64,000 nucleotides of DNA, taken from NCBI GenBank assembly GCA_034440635.1, contig JAOTON010001526.1, positions 3,481,001-3,545,000 on the forward strand, written 5' to 3'. Below the pieces are notes generated by a model, which saw only the letters and a list, made by a program, of their open reading frames with translations, did not search any database and was not told the DNA's origin. The translations under genes and the position numbers were made by a program. Position 1 is the first letter of the stretch, and each line of letters begins with the position of its first letter. Below are positions 34,227 to 45,908 of the stretch, one piece after another. This DNA is from Lepas anatifera. Taxonomy: Eukaryota; Arthropoda; Thecostraca; Lepadidae.

Positions 34227-34257
34227 CTGAAGATGTTGTTCGTAACAATGAAACGTC
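34227..34257 (+). ncRNA. Degenerate hammerhead-like motif (Penelope type)
   Basis: CTGAAGA fits the CUGANGA core, followed by a stem TTGTT/AACAA with a CGT loop, then GAAAC. Penelope-like elements are known to carry minimal hammerhead ribozymes with this succession. Stem III is not well formed and flanking complementarity is unclear, so activity is doubtful. Confidence 0.3.
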
Positions 34258-35630
34258 ACATGCTATGACCCTTAGTTCAATTCTGCATCAATTTGACTAA
34301 GACAATTGACGCTTAATTCGCAAGCTTGAGTGTCTTAACTCGAAAAGAACAAAGGCTAAACTATCCGTCATTTTTAACGAAAAAGAAATATATATATGTA
34401 AATATATATTCATTTAATTTAATTTTCTGAAACCAGGCTGCAGCTGTTTATACCCTCAGTCGTATAGGGTTAGAAGCAGAAGTAAAAGCCTATTTTCCGA
34501 TGCCCCCGGTCCGCGGCATTATCAATCGTCACTAAATATAAAGCATCACAGCCTCATCGCAGGATGCTGACGGTGTAGGAGCTGAGGGTGTCTCCAGAGG
34601 TTCGTGCTCTGTGACATCCGCAGGAGTTTGGATGTATATCTCTTTCGTGGTGTCCGGGCACGCCCAGTGAAAAGTCGAGTTTTGTCCTAAAATATCCTTT
34701 AAATATAAATGTTTAGAATTCCCTGACTTCAAATTTCCCCTCTATTAAGAACGTCTCTCCGAGGGCTAACACAAAGACAAATTATTGCTATCTCTTTTTG
34801 ATATGGCAGCTATTGATATTGTTTGAAGTTTGGGCACCCCCACTGATTTTCGGAAATCCAGACCCCTGCTCCTCTAGCAACAAAGGTAGCCTGCGGAGTG
34901 CATTCATACTATTGAAGAGGAAGGCTTCGTAAAAACGGAACACTTTTTCATTAGAGGTTGGGGGACAACATTGAATATTCTAGGTCTGGAATATTCCGGT
35001 CTCGGCCAGTGTGAAGTACTTTTCGTGAGCTGCTCGTCATTGGTCCCCAGCCGGCTTCTGTGTCTATACATGTACTTTCATCTTCTGAGTCACTCACTTA
35101 ATCCTTAAGGTAGATTAACCTTGAGTGGCGTAATACGGGATTTATTTGACGTTCCAATGCCGGAATTAGTGCCTTCATCTCAGATTCCAAAAGCCAATGC
35201 TGTTTGTGCTGAGTAATTCAGAGACTAGGCGACTGTTTTTGAATTAGTGTTGAAATCTTCATCCCCAGGGTACTGTCTCTCACACAAGCAATCCACATTC
35301 CTGCAAATGGGTTCGAGCCTCCGTGCACTCTCGCCTCTACCTAAATATGCACTGTACTACCTGCTTCCCGAGGCCTCTCTTCTATATCTCGCCACGAAAT
35401 GATATTAAAAAAGCACCATGTTTCGTACGCCACTCATGTGCTGTAATGTTCATGCTGCGTGAGATTCGCACGCTACAAGTTTCTTGTACATATATGAATA
35501 ACGGACATGTAGCTTGAGACGGGTATATGTCCCCAAAACAAGAGGGTAAACAAAATTTTGCCTGTCTTCTGAAGAAATGAGAGCGCCGTATGAAAATCAC
35601 AGAAGTTTCCACAGTTTATGTTCAGTACGC
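34258..35630. other. No gene; one shared repeat terminus
   Basis: A ~36-bp string at 34832-34868 (with TTTTCGGAAATCCA) recurs in diverged form at 38065-38100 and 50828-50862, always ending in a CCCTG or CCCCTG, suggesting a common transposon terminus. No coding gene is supported. Confidence 0.4.
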
Positions 35631-35639
35631 TGCCCATGC

Positions 35640-36010
35640 CTGGCTGCGCCCGTGTAGGTGGCTGATTGGAAGCCAGATCGGTGAGCGCGTTCACCGGCCG
35701 GCAGCGATCGGCAATATTAACGGCTCATATGTCCGACAAAACATTGCGTTTTTACGGTGCGCGTGTGCGTTTTTACGGCGGCCATTGGATGCTGAGATGG
35801 GGGTGCCGCGGCGGCTCGCGTGCGTCTGACAGTCAGCGGCAGAAGACGGCTCTGGCCGCACGCACCAGGTGGCGTTTCTCGACGCCCCGCCCACCACCGA
35901 GCAGATGCAACAGGCCCGCAGGCACGAGAAAACGCTGACCCCGGAACTTCGGCTGGTCAGACGGGAGGAAGTGGTCTGATTGGACCGCGTGCTTTGGGCC
36001 GATTCAGATG
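35640..36010. other. CpG island
   Basis: Strongly CpG-rich, with CTGATTGG (inverted CCAAT type) near 35661 and 35976. It directly precedes an ATG in ideal initiation context at 36061. Confidence 0.5.
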
Positions 36011-36060
36011 AGTTGATCTCAGAGCCTGCGGGACGTCTTCATAAACTGTGGATTGCCACC

Positions 36061-36071
36061 ATGGTATTCAC
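36061..36071 (+). CDS. Possible minimal first coding exon
   Basis: GCCACCATGG is a perfect animal initiation context. Eleven coding bases later the sequence reads CAC|GTAAGC, a good splice donor; unspliced, the frame stops at once (MVFT then TAA). The location ~50 bases below a CpG island would suit a first exon. No downstream exon was identified. Confidence 0.15.
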
Positions 36072-36079
36072 GTAAGCCG

Positions 36080-36600
36080 CAACTTCCTTCTCAACGGGTC
36101 GGATTCTGAAGCTTTAGGCCGATGAATCAAGATTTATTCTATGAACCATGGCAAACACAGAAATTCCAGGATCAGGAGTGCGTTCAGGGTGGGATATCTG
36201 GGGTTCTATGCACAGTGAGCTACCCCCACATTGGCGGAGAACATACCTACTACCTGTCAACGGAATGTAATTTGCATTTGAGAAATTGTTATAAGGACAA
36301 CACTGCTACTAAGTAAAGCACGTGTGCAAATTGCTTGATATAAGAAAAGAGCAGAGAGTACATTTAGTGGGTATCTTATGTAGTGTGCCCATAGCATTGT
36401 CTTTTTGGTGACAACAGCCAATATAAAACTAAACCGGAAAAATAATGAAACGATATAACATCTTTTGAAAAGTTCAGAGCTGAGCACTGAGTAGTTGTCC
36501 TCCTGAACTTAGATCATATAGCTATATTTCATGACCTCGGTCCCATAACGTCATCCGACTCACACACGAGGTTGCAGACAAGCACCGTGTTAGGAAGGAA
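36080..36600. other. No gene recognised
   Basis: AT-rich stretch with short frames only. Confidence 0.4.
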
Positions 36601-37840
36601 TAACCCTCAGTGCTTCCGCCGATCCCGATGTGTCCGCGGCCGGGTGCCACGCCTCGTCAGTGCTAATGGGTACGTCCCGGCCACTGCCTCCGGCGCCATC
36701 CTTTGACCGGCCACCGCTGCCTCAGGCGCCATCCTTTGACCGACCGCCGCCGATGACTGGGCGATGGCGCGGACGACGACGAGTCATCGGACGCCAGCGG
36801 ACGCTGTCCCGGAGCACGCCGAGTCAGGTGGCCGGCTCCGCTGACTTGCGCTTCTGAAACTTGGTCGGCCGCCATTAATTCCCTTTTTAATTATCGTCCA
36901 CGCCGCGACTGTAGCGGACGGGGCGCTTCAGTTAACTGGCCCGGCCCAACCGAGACCAGGAGATAAAGGAAGCTGCAAGTCAGCCAACCAGGCGGCTTTG
37001 GGTCGAAGGTTATCCAACCGGCGCGGCGGCGGCCGGCCGGCTATGTCGGAGACGCCGGCGGCGGCACAGCCAGAAAAACCGGCACAGTTGGCGCCGAGGT
37101 GTGTTCTGATTACTGATAGAACCAGAACAGATGGCCGGCCCTCTCCGGGACGCACCGGCGCGCGAGTCAGGTCAAACTGCGCGCTCTGGTGCGCGTGCGA
37201 GAAGGGACATAGCAGGCGAGACATGCCAGCGCAGTATGTTATTACTGTCTTGGAATTGATTTTAACAACACATCTGTACCAATGTTGGAACAGTGATCAC
37301 CCAGCTTTAAAGAGCAATGCCAAATATCGGCGGTGAGTTCGAAATAAACCAAGGAGTACAGAATAATGTATTCGATGTTTAACATAATTAGGACAGTATT
37401 TGAGTGGTAAAGAAACCTGAGCAGGTCTGTCTTTATACATTGTGGTCTGGAAAAGAAGGTTATACAATTGCCCGCTTTTCCGAGCATTGTTCTCCACCGT
37501 GCTCTTTCAGAACCAACAGATGTGGCACTTCCCATTGCGCAATTCTGGGCGTGGTGACTCCGCCCGACAGCAGCGTCGGCACCAATCAAAGGCTTCACTA
37601 CCCGATCGGCCGTCACGCGAGGTCGGCACGCGCTGACCTCGGCCGCGACATCAGTGGAAGCCGGCCGCCTCGCCCGCGCGGCGCCGCCGTCCCTCAGTAC
37701 CCGTGCCCCAACCGTGACAGAGTCGGTAATGGCTGCCCCCTGCGGCGACGGTCGCTACTGAGCAGGGGACCTGCAGCAGACGGCTCTGGCCGCCTCTTTG
37801 GCTGCCGTCCGGCCTTTAGCGAGCTCGGCAATGGGGTAAT
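36600..37840. other. CpG-rich region in two blocks
   Basis: CpG-dense at about 36600-37230 and 37540-37840. Inside, GGCGCCATCCTTTGACCG occurs twice (~36692 and ~36727). Open frames up to ~150 codons lack motifs and overlap on both strands. Confidence 0.45.
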
Positions 37841-37852
37841 GTACTTGGACTA

Positions 37853-38235
37853 GGGGTGTGGATTTATTTTTCTTTGGGGTGCCTGGTCACCCCTAAATGA
37901 AGCGTCGTAGTAGTATTAGAATTTCATTTAAATTTTTGTGTTGTTCATTTCAAGGATCTGATATCGGTTTTATGCAGTCCAACAGGCCGGTGAAAAGGCT
38001 AAAAGACATTTTGATACTACATATCAATTTTGAATATGGTAGTTAATGACATCGTTTCAGGTTTGGGCACCTCAATCGTTCTCAGAAATTCTCTCCCCTG
38101 ACTTGGACTTGATACGATGTTCAAATTTCCAGTCAGTTTTACTTAATTCTAAAGCTTATGACATATTTTTCCTCATGAATCAAAATTTAGGATGCAAACT
38201 ACCCCCAGTGCCTGCCCGGTGGTAGCGCCCCTGTG
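37853..38235. repeat. Possible decayed hAT-like element
   Basis: TAGGGGTGTGG at the left and GGTAGCGCCCCTGTG at the right are weakly inverted, and the shared 36-bp terminus-like string lies at 38065-38100. No target duplication is apparent. Confidence 0.3.
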
Positions 38236-38241
38236 TAAGTC

Positions 38242-38891
38242 TTAAAGGGAATGTTTCACTTTTATAATGGGTTTTGAACTGAGATATTAGTTTTTTAGGG
38301 TGTATATAGAAACCACTGTACACATATTTCATTAAACCCAAGCTTCCTGCAATAAATTACTCCATAGTGTATTGTTCAACTGCAAGGACACTGAGCCCCT
38401 AATTCAAACCATGAAGGAATCCTTCCATCTGGCTGCAATAATTGGATTGCTTCAAATCTTAAGTCCCTCCTTGCTCTAATGAGTTAGCCAAATTGACAAT
38501 ACTTGCCTCTTTTACCAGCTTCCCGTGACAATAAACTCCACAGAGACGATAATAAATGTACATCTGTATATACAAATTACCGATATTAGTTTTAATCACT
38601 GACACAAGTGAAAGCTAGTATTGAATATGGATTATCGATGGTGCACAGTTTTAGGTTCAGGTCTGAGCAAGTCTATGATGTGTTTGTGATTAAGCTTATT
38701 CTTTTGCAGACGCGGAAACCATCCTGTTTAAATGGCATCATGAATTGTAAGAAGAAAGGTTATGTTTTTTTTGTTATGCGCTTCGGGTAAAGGTAAAGGC
38801 GTAGGTAAGGTATGCTTTTCTGGTTTACAAACCTATTGTGTACATAACCTGTCCTATTTATAATTTTGACCAATCGAAACATTCCCTTTAA
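38242..38891. mobile_element. TTAA-flanked MITE with perfect 16-bp ends (650 bp)
   Basis: TTAAAGGGAATGTTTC at 38242-38257 is exactly mirrored by GAAACATTCCCTTTAA at 38876-38891. The interior shares GGGTTTTGAACTGAGATA and AAACCACT with 1395-1530 (reverse) and 23441-23515. No transposase; a short hydrophobic frame at 38608-38790 is probably spurious. Confidence 0.8.
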
Positions 38892-39123
38892 CCCGGGTGG
38901 GACAGAAAACAATGGTGCCGTCAAATAATACAATAGCCTTGACCAGTCTATCTGAAACTTAACTGGTCTCTCTTCTCCGTGTACTGTGTTACACTCTGAG
39001 CTCTCATCGTAAAGATAACCGTTAACAATATACCTGTGAGGTAGTTAACGCGATCGAAAAGACAAAGCATGCGTTGCACTAAATTACCATCAGTAATAAA
39101 TCAGTAACCAATAGTAATACAAT

Positions 39124-39161
39124 ACACATGTCTTTCATGTATGCACATGAAAGACATGTGT
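39124..39161. repeat. Perfect 17-bp hairpin
   Basis: ACACATGTCTTTCATGT, loop ATGC, and its exact reverse complement. It stands alone in AT-rich DNA. Confidence 0.9.
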
Positions 39162-39560
39162 TGCTTAAGAAGACACAGGTGTCGAGTGTCTTTATTTTTA
39201 ATGTCTTCAGCCATGCGGTAACAACTCAGAACAAATACGCAGAATTTAAGCCTTGGCGCTCACTGAAATTCCACTCGAGCCCCGTCAGATTTTTCCTTCT
39301 CAACGTAAATTATCTAGAACCAGCTCACCTTTTCCCTCCGATGCTGACCACCATAAAACAATGAGTATATAATGAAAACAAAACTAAAAATACTCACAAT
39401 ACGCTCCTTTTAGAGCATAGCTGCCCATTCTGGACAGCTTTCCCCAGCAAACGACCCGGTGAGTCCCTCGTAATTATTCGGTACAACATTCGGGGAGCCA
39501 ATACAAGTCCGACTTCTGCGAAAGAGAGTAGAGCAAAGCACATAGCGCTGGAGGCTGTGC
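39162..39560. other. No gene recognised
   Basis: AT-rich spacer between the hairpin and the next CpG block. Confidence 0.4.
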
Positions 39561-40700
39561 ATCTCTAGTGTCAGGAAACCATCCCGGCACGTGGTTATTA
39601 ATGGCTGGTGGCCGGCCAGCGTGGGCCGCCGGGGTCAGGGGTCAGGCCGGGGGCCGTGCACGGCGGCGTGGGCGCGCCGCTGACTGACGGCCCGCCGGTC
39701 TGCTGGCCGCTAATTGCCGTGGTCAGGGCTGGCCGTGCCTGCCATCTGATCTGGATCTGACGGCGGCCTGCTTCAGACGGGCCGTTGCAGACATGACTGG
39801 ACCGCCCACGGCGGCGTCAAACACGATACAGCCGCCCCCGCCCTGGCTGAGGGCGGAGGCGGCCTCAACCGCTCAGCTCGCTCGTCAGGTTTTCGGTTTG
39901 TGAACAACGATGCTACAGAAATATACATTCACGGTATGGTGTGTGATAGCAAACGCAGAGGAAATCCAGAATGCATGATGCTCTAGTCGCTGGGCTCATG
40001 CTCCGGCGGAGCCTCTGAATAAGTTGATCTGATCCCCCATATCCCTAGTCCTCAACAGGGTGAGAGTTGGCGACGCCGAATAAATTTGGCAGTTGGTGCG
40101 TCATTAGACCCCAACAATGGCGATGATAATCTTGTCAAAATTTCCAAAAACGCATAATGTTAATCTAGGCATCAGGATAAGTGTAAGTCATTCAACTGCA
40201 TTCATCTCATTTAACATGCAACGTATTATTTGCCGACTTCAGACCACTCAGTCATACCACTACAGCCCTCCAGCACGCGTCAGACCACAGACAACCTCGC
40301 ACCGCCGAAGCCGCTTGCATGGCTCTGGATTCAACCGGGTGTGTAGCAGCGGCGTGCAGAGCCGACATCTCGTCCGGGAGGACGTTGTGCACCTGGCACC
40401 AACATCGACAAAGGCGCAATCCTCCGCCGCCGCGGGAGGCGCGCTCTCAATGCCGGTGATGGATGCTTCCCGGGTGCATTCCGCGCGGCGCGTCAGTGAA
40501 TGTGGCTCTATTTAAACTGTCCGGCACGCTGCAGGGCAATGTGCGCGGTTAATCATCCGCTAGACAATGGCAGTCGCTACTGGTGTCCCAGCTGGAAGCA
40601 GTGCACTCGGAGGCTCTGGAGAAGAAATGGCCACGGGATGGTCCGCGAGGGTGGTGCTCAGCTCACAGACAGCGCTTGAAGAAGCGCTTGCGGATTTATC
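39560..40700. other. CpG-rich region in two blocks
   Basis: CpG-dense at about 39560-39900 (rich in GGCCGGC strings) and 40260-40560, with AT-richer DNA between. The 132-codon frame at 40117-40515 crosses both compositions and has no motif. Confidence 0.45.
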
Positions 40701-41430
40701 GCCTAAGAAAATGGCTACATCACTGGATATTTCGTTTTTGAGGTAGCCTACAGACGTGAAAGAAGGTCAGGGTTGTATTACTCTCCCAGCGGGTGCGACT
40801 TGGAGTTTCTGCCCTTCAGATGCCGTCCAGGTGGGGTGTGATAAGAATTCATGACGAAAATAGTGAATGGGTGGCATGACAACAGACGCAACAAACGGAA
40901 ATGCACCATAAACAACTCAATGTGGAGTCCATTGTATAACACCGACCTGTAAGTAGTATGGGTGCCAGACCACTGGACTTTGTACCTACGAATGTAATTT
41001 AATTGAAATCAGCTAAAAACGAACCATTGACTATCCCAGCATACAAAGGTGAACTGGGCAGCGGACTGATCAGGCGTGGACCCGTGTAGTTAATACATCA
41101 ACCCATCATGTGTTACAGCTTGCGTTGATCGTTCCCTAAATATTACTCCTGAGTTTCGTCGTAATTTATCAAGAGAATTGCAGCTATCGCTTTTGACAAG
41201 CTGGATGCTGAAGATGAATAACTCTTCTCTGGAAAGTGAGACCGTCTGCTTTGGCGGGAGGAGAATGGTGCCCAGTCAGTAAAACAAATCGGTGTTTCAG
41301 GAACTATGGATCCTTCTGGTCAAACTTTTCCTTATTCGGCATATTACACACCAGCTAGTTGCATTTCCATGTTGGTACAAATTGAGGATTCGCTAAAACA
41401 TCCTCGGCAGTGCTGCCGGTAAGACAAACA
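40701..41430. other. No gene recognised
   Basis: Mixed composition, short frames only. Confidence 0.4.
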
Positions 41431-42560
41431 GCTCTATCCCAATGTTTTCGCGCGTGCCCACACACGCGTCCCGACATTCCTCCTCGCGCCGCGCACGGCA
41501 GTCATGTATAGTAATCAGCAACACGATAATTTTCCACTTACTTGAGTGTATTATTCGCAGCGGTAGCCTTCGATCCATCATGGGCGGGGCGTCGTACTGG
41601 CCTCTGGAGGCACCCACTGCTGCGGCACGCGACCCGCGCTCCCTGCCCTCCTCGCGGGGCTGCTGGAATCCAGCCAAACGGTGCGGCACTCCGGCCAACT
41701 TGACCACTCGCACGCGCGCACGCACTTGTGGGGGTCACTGGTCCGTTTTAACACCAGAATCGAAAACCTTAGACTCAATGTTCGCTCCACTCAGACGGGA
41801 CTCGTACTGAGCTCTGCACAGTAGCCGGATCTTCACGCCGGCGGTTGTTACCACCAGTCGTCATGGTAACGGAAGTGACCCCTGCCCCGGCGACAGTCGT
41901 TGGCGACCCCGCACCGACCGTCAGTGTGACCCCTGGCCGGCGGCCGCGGCGCGGCGCCGACCCGCAGCCGCGTTTGAATGAGTAGGGGTAGCGGGTCGTG
42001 ACCCCATACACCGTTCCCGACAGGCTAATGAAGCGAGGCAACCGTCGGCTAGCTCACGCAGAGGAATGTCAAGCAACATTTGTTTTACTGTCTGCCTCTA
42101 AGTCACCTAGCTTTATTACTGGCAGGTATTCAAGGACTGCCTACTTGAATTCAATCTCAATACAGTTATTGGCACCAATGCCGGGCAGCAAAATGTTACC
42201 CACATAAACAATTTTATATGTGTTTCAACATCTTTTGACACCACGAAGAACTACGCAGTTGTCATTGTTGGGTTCCAAGCAGCGCGGAGTTGGACAAAGT
42301 TTGAAGTTATTCCCATAGCTTAGTCCGTATATGGTGAAAATTGTGGATATTTCCTAAAGGGGTCACAAACGGTCGGCATGCTGGATGCATGAGGTCACGA
42401 GCCTTCAACTTCCAACAACGGCACCGAGACGACGCGTCCGCGCCGGGACGGCGTTTTTTACCGCTACAACAGAAGCGCCGACCTGACAGCGGGCGAGCGG
42501 CGCTCCTTACATAGCAGGCGACCACCGCGACTCCTATCGCACGAAATTAGAACCGGCAGA
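41430..42560. other. CpG-rich region in two blocks
   Basis: CpG-dense at about 41430-42000 and 42390-42560. Many open frames in both strands are composition artefacts; none shows a domain. Confidence 0.45.
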
Positions 42561-43125
42561 TCCCGAACACGGTCCGAATTCACATCGGGCGTTGACTCTT
42601 CACCCTCATTAGGTGACTTGATGCATTAGCCGTAATTTGGGCCGGAAGCCAGAGCCGGAGGACTGAGCTTGGCCTCTGTTTGCCAAAATTAGGGGAATCT
42701 GGTGATCTATGACTGGCGGGTGCCAGCCCAGCATGTGCTGCTCATTGGTCACAATTGACTGGGCTGGAAATGGCGCCGTGTGTGACCGTTCCACCATGGA
42801 AATTCCCAGTGGCAGGGTCACAGATCGGCCCACGCTCAAAGGCTTCAGATAACGTTCAGATATCCCAGGTTCAAGTACCGGGGGAGTTCATCTGCAAGCT
42901 GATCTGAGATCACCCAAATCTCTCTTAAAATGGCGAGAGTTTTCGATGCCGTATAACTTTTGCAGTTGTTACGTCGTTAAACCCCAACAATTATTTCATT
43001 GCCCCCTCACTTCTTAAGCATTCAGTTGCATTGGTCTATATCCGTGAACATGTCGCAAATACGAATCCATACGAAAGCACTTCAATCTCTTGCAATACCT
43101 GTATCTGCAAAATACTTGACTAAGA
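42561..43125. other. No gene recognised
   Basis: Unremarkable mixed sequence between the last CpG block and a type A fragment. Confidence 0.4.
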
Positions 43126-43290
43126 CTGGCGACTTGACGTGACATAACTCAAACTTAACTTTTTAGAAAGCTGCGGAATCGATTAAGAATAAGGTGTGCC
43201 AAGCACGGCGGCGATCGCACCGCCGTTTTCTAGGGCCGTCGGAAGAACCCAAGGGGGAGAGGATGTTAAAACAGCCCGAAATGGGACTGA
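43126..43290 (-). mobile_element. Fragment of TTAA type A element
   Basis: GCTGCGGAATCGATTAAGAA and GGTGTGCCAAGCACGGCGGC, then the hairpin ACGGCGG...CCGCCGT at ~43207-43228, match the right end of 6720-7719. The rest of the element is missing. Confidence 0.65.
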
Positions 43291-44036
43291 TCCGAGGCAG
43301 CAGTGGTGGAGGCTCGAGCCCCCTAACCTCCTCCCAAAAGGAAGTCTTGTAGAAGTCTAAGCCCCAATGTCACTCATAGACCCATTGAATGGGACGGTCC
43401 GATTTCAAATACTCGTGAGCCTTCCACAAACTGTTTGAGGCCTCTGAATATAGTTTTGATCAATGATGGAGAGGTAAATAGTTCCCATGCAGTCTCGCGG
43501 GTCTCAGAATGCATATACTAGCCGTGGGTCCCAGGGCCCTGGGACTGGCCCTGGCCCTGCAGGGCCATCCGCCAGCCCGACTGGCTTGTCAATTTTACTG
43601 CAAAAATAATATGAACGCCAAAGAAATGTCTCCACATTTCATCGCTGCTGATATATATTATATCAGTGGGATATATATTAAAGCTATGATCTACTTCCAC
43701 TAGTTTTTTTTAAAGAAAATATCAAAACGCAAATTTCCGTTTTATTTCATACAGTTCGCATAAAAATTAGCAAAGAACATAAAAATTTGGTGCCACCAGC
43801 CGGCTTGAAAATGGCGCCCCCTGCCATGGAAATGGCGTCCTCCTCCTCCCCTCCCCTGGCGCTGACCCATCCGGCAGAAACCCATCTCACCACACTCCCG
43901 ACTTCAGCGAATTCGGCCGCCGGCTAGCCAGTGCTGACTGCCGCTGTCTCGATTGTACCAAAGTATCGGATGGTGGAGGATATAATCGAGCCAATAGAGG
44001 GCAAAGTATGGTTAGGAATGCTTGAAAAATATAATA
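43291..44036. other. Repeat fragments, no gene
   Basis: A partial hAT-like terminus (GCAGTGGTGGAGGCTCGAGC near 43300) resembles the MITE at 50634. A perfect 18-bp palindrome GTCCCAGGGCCCTGGGAC is at 43528-43545. Confidence 0.35.
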
Positions 44037-44092
44037 TTAACACGCGCATTAACGGGGTTCTGAGCCACCATCGCTTTGACGGAGGGCAGATA
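44037..44092 (-). mobile_element. Solo end of TTAA type C element
   Basis: TTAACACGCGCATTAACGGG followed by CTGAGCCACCATCGC and TTTGACGGAGGG matches the right end of the type C element at 55357-59645 in reverse. Only ~56 bp remain. Confidence 0.65.
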
Positions 44093-45900
44093 CACACTAG
44101 AGGTGGGAGTTTCAGGCAGTTTTGCGCCGGGCCCGGGCCCGGTCTGCTGCTGATTTTAGGCCCGTCACAAGCCCGGTTTGTGGAAGAAATGGCTTATCAA
44201 GCCCGGGAAGGCCCGGTATCATGGAAAAACCATAAACGATTATATACAATATTTATTTACTTTATTTGAAATACATGTCTTAAGCCAATTTATCCTGGAA
44301 AAAGTTTTGGTTTCACCCAAAACCATATTAAAAAGGTTCAAGGTTCATTCGTTGCAGCATCAGTACCCTCATCTATCTTAATAATTCAGCAGAAAATGGT
44401 ACTGAAAAAACACAGTATAAGACATGGCTTGCTTATGACGCAACCTGACTTCAGGTAATGACCAGCATCACCTTATAAAAACAATGGGCATTCTAGATAG
44501 AGGCATGCACATGGCAGCTATGAGAATTAGGATGAAATAAGCCCACTCATATCAGACATTTTCTCCATCATTGCACTTTTATAAATCATGATGTGCTGGC
44601 ACGAGCCTCATAATTCAAATTGAGTTCTTATCATGTTGATGAATAGAGGAGAGAGCAGTGACAAGTTTTTAGCTAAAACTTTCAGAATATTATGGCAGAA
44701 TGGCTGTGAATGAACCAAAAATCCTTCAAATTGTCCCTCAATTGATACATGTGAGCATTTTACTTTAGTTTAGTCACTAGACAGCTTGGAAGATAGTCAA
44801 AATATCTCGTTCTGCTTGGGTCAGCCAGGTCTGCAAAGTAGGTAAGCCAACAGGCTAACAAGGCCCAGCAGCCATTTAGAATGATCAAACCACCAGCCAT
44901 AAAGGACCACTAGTTTTCCACAGGTTCGCACCAAACATGCAATAAAAATATTGCAGCAATGTCCCCAACAAGTAAAGCTGACGCCAAAAAAACAACTCCA
45001 GTCCATCAACATCACCACGCGGGCTTGAGCACTATTTCTGTTTGTTTTGTTGTGTTTTACGGGCTTGCGCTTATAGTAGGTATCTGAAGCGCCGTGCTTG
45101 TCTACATTAGAGCATTGATTTATGGAAATATTTTTCACAAAAAATTACCAAAATAGTAAGTACATTTCATTGAAAGTATTTCAATACTCTTCAAAATATA
45201 TAAACAATTCACAGATTTAAGAAATAAGCACAAAGTGTTTGGCGCATTTGTTTTGTTCCTGAGAATAGGCCACCTTTTTGCGCACTTGTTTCATGTATGA
45301 CGCTTTTCTGGCTTTGCACTTGCAAAGCTTTACTACAAGCTGCTCAAAGCCACGGAATTTGGCGTATCTAAAGTCTGTAATTTGGTTATTCTGTTTTTGT
45401 GTTCTGTGTTTCTATGTTTCTGTACATTTTTTTAATGTGGTGGGAGGGAAGTGTAAAGTAAAGGTATTTTGGGAGGGAAGTGCTGTTATGTTCAAAGCCT
45501 ATAATAGAACTTTTATTTCATAGGGCAGGCCAGGGAAGTATCTCCACAAGGAAAATGCAACACATAATGTCAAGTATATTCATGTTTTGGTGCAATTTCA
45601 AAGGTTCGTTCTAAGGCTGCCTGCTCTCCCCAGTATCTCCCCACAACTGACTAATTTATGTTTTGAAGTACTTGGATCAAAAACATGTTTTCTTTGTGCC
45701 TATTCCCTTGCTTATACTAGCCTTTTCTGAGTGGATTCTGCATATTTTGGGCAATGAAAGAGCAAGATGAAGCTGTGGAAGGGTCAAACTTATCAAAATT
45801 TGTTCTTGCAACTAGATTTAGCCGGCCAATTTGACAATTATGGGCTCCCACCAGATAGTTTGTACCTGACATATTCACTTTGCCATTTCTCATAGAGGTC
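44093..45900. other. Mostly AT-rich DNA, no gene recognised
   Basis: A GC-rich string with CCGGGCCCGGGCCCGG near 44125 looks like a subterminal region of another transposon; no partner end was found. The minus-strand frame 44821-45138 encodes a hydrophobic Cys/Trp-rich stretch without a recognisable family. Confidence 0.4.
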
Positions 45901-45908
45901 ATGGGAAT

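Noticed and set aside
44821..45138. Hydrophobic minus-strand frame resembling a membrane protein
   Set aside because: No recognisable family, single exon without flanking signals, in AT-rich repeat-bearing DNA.
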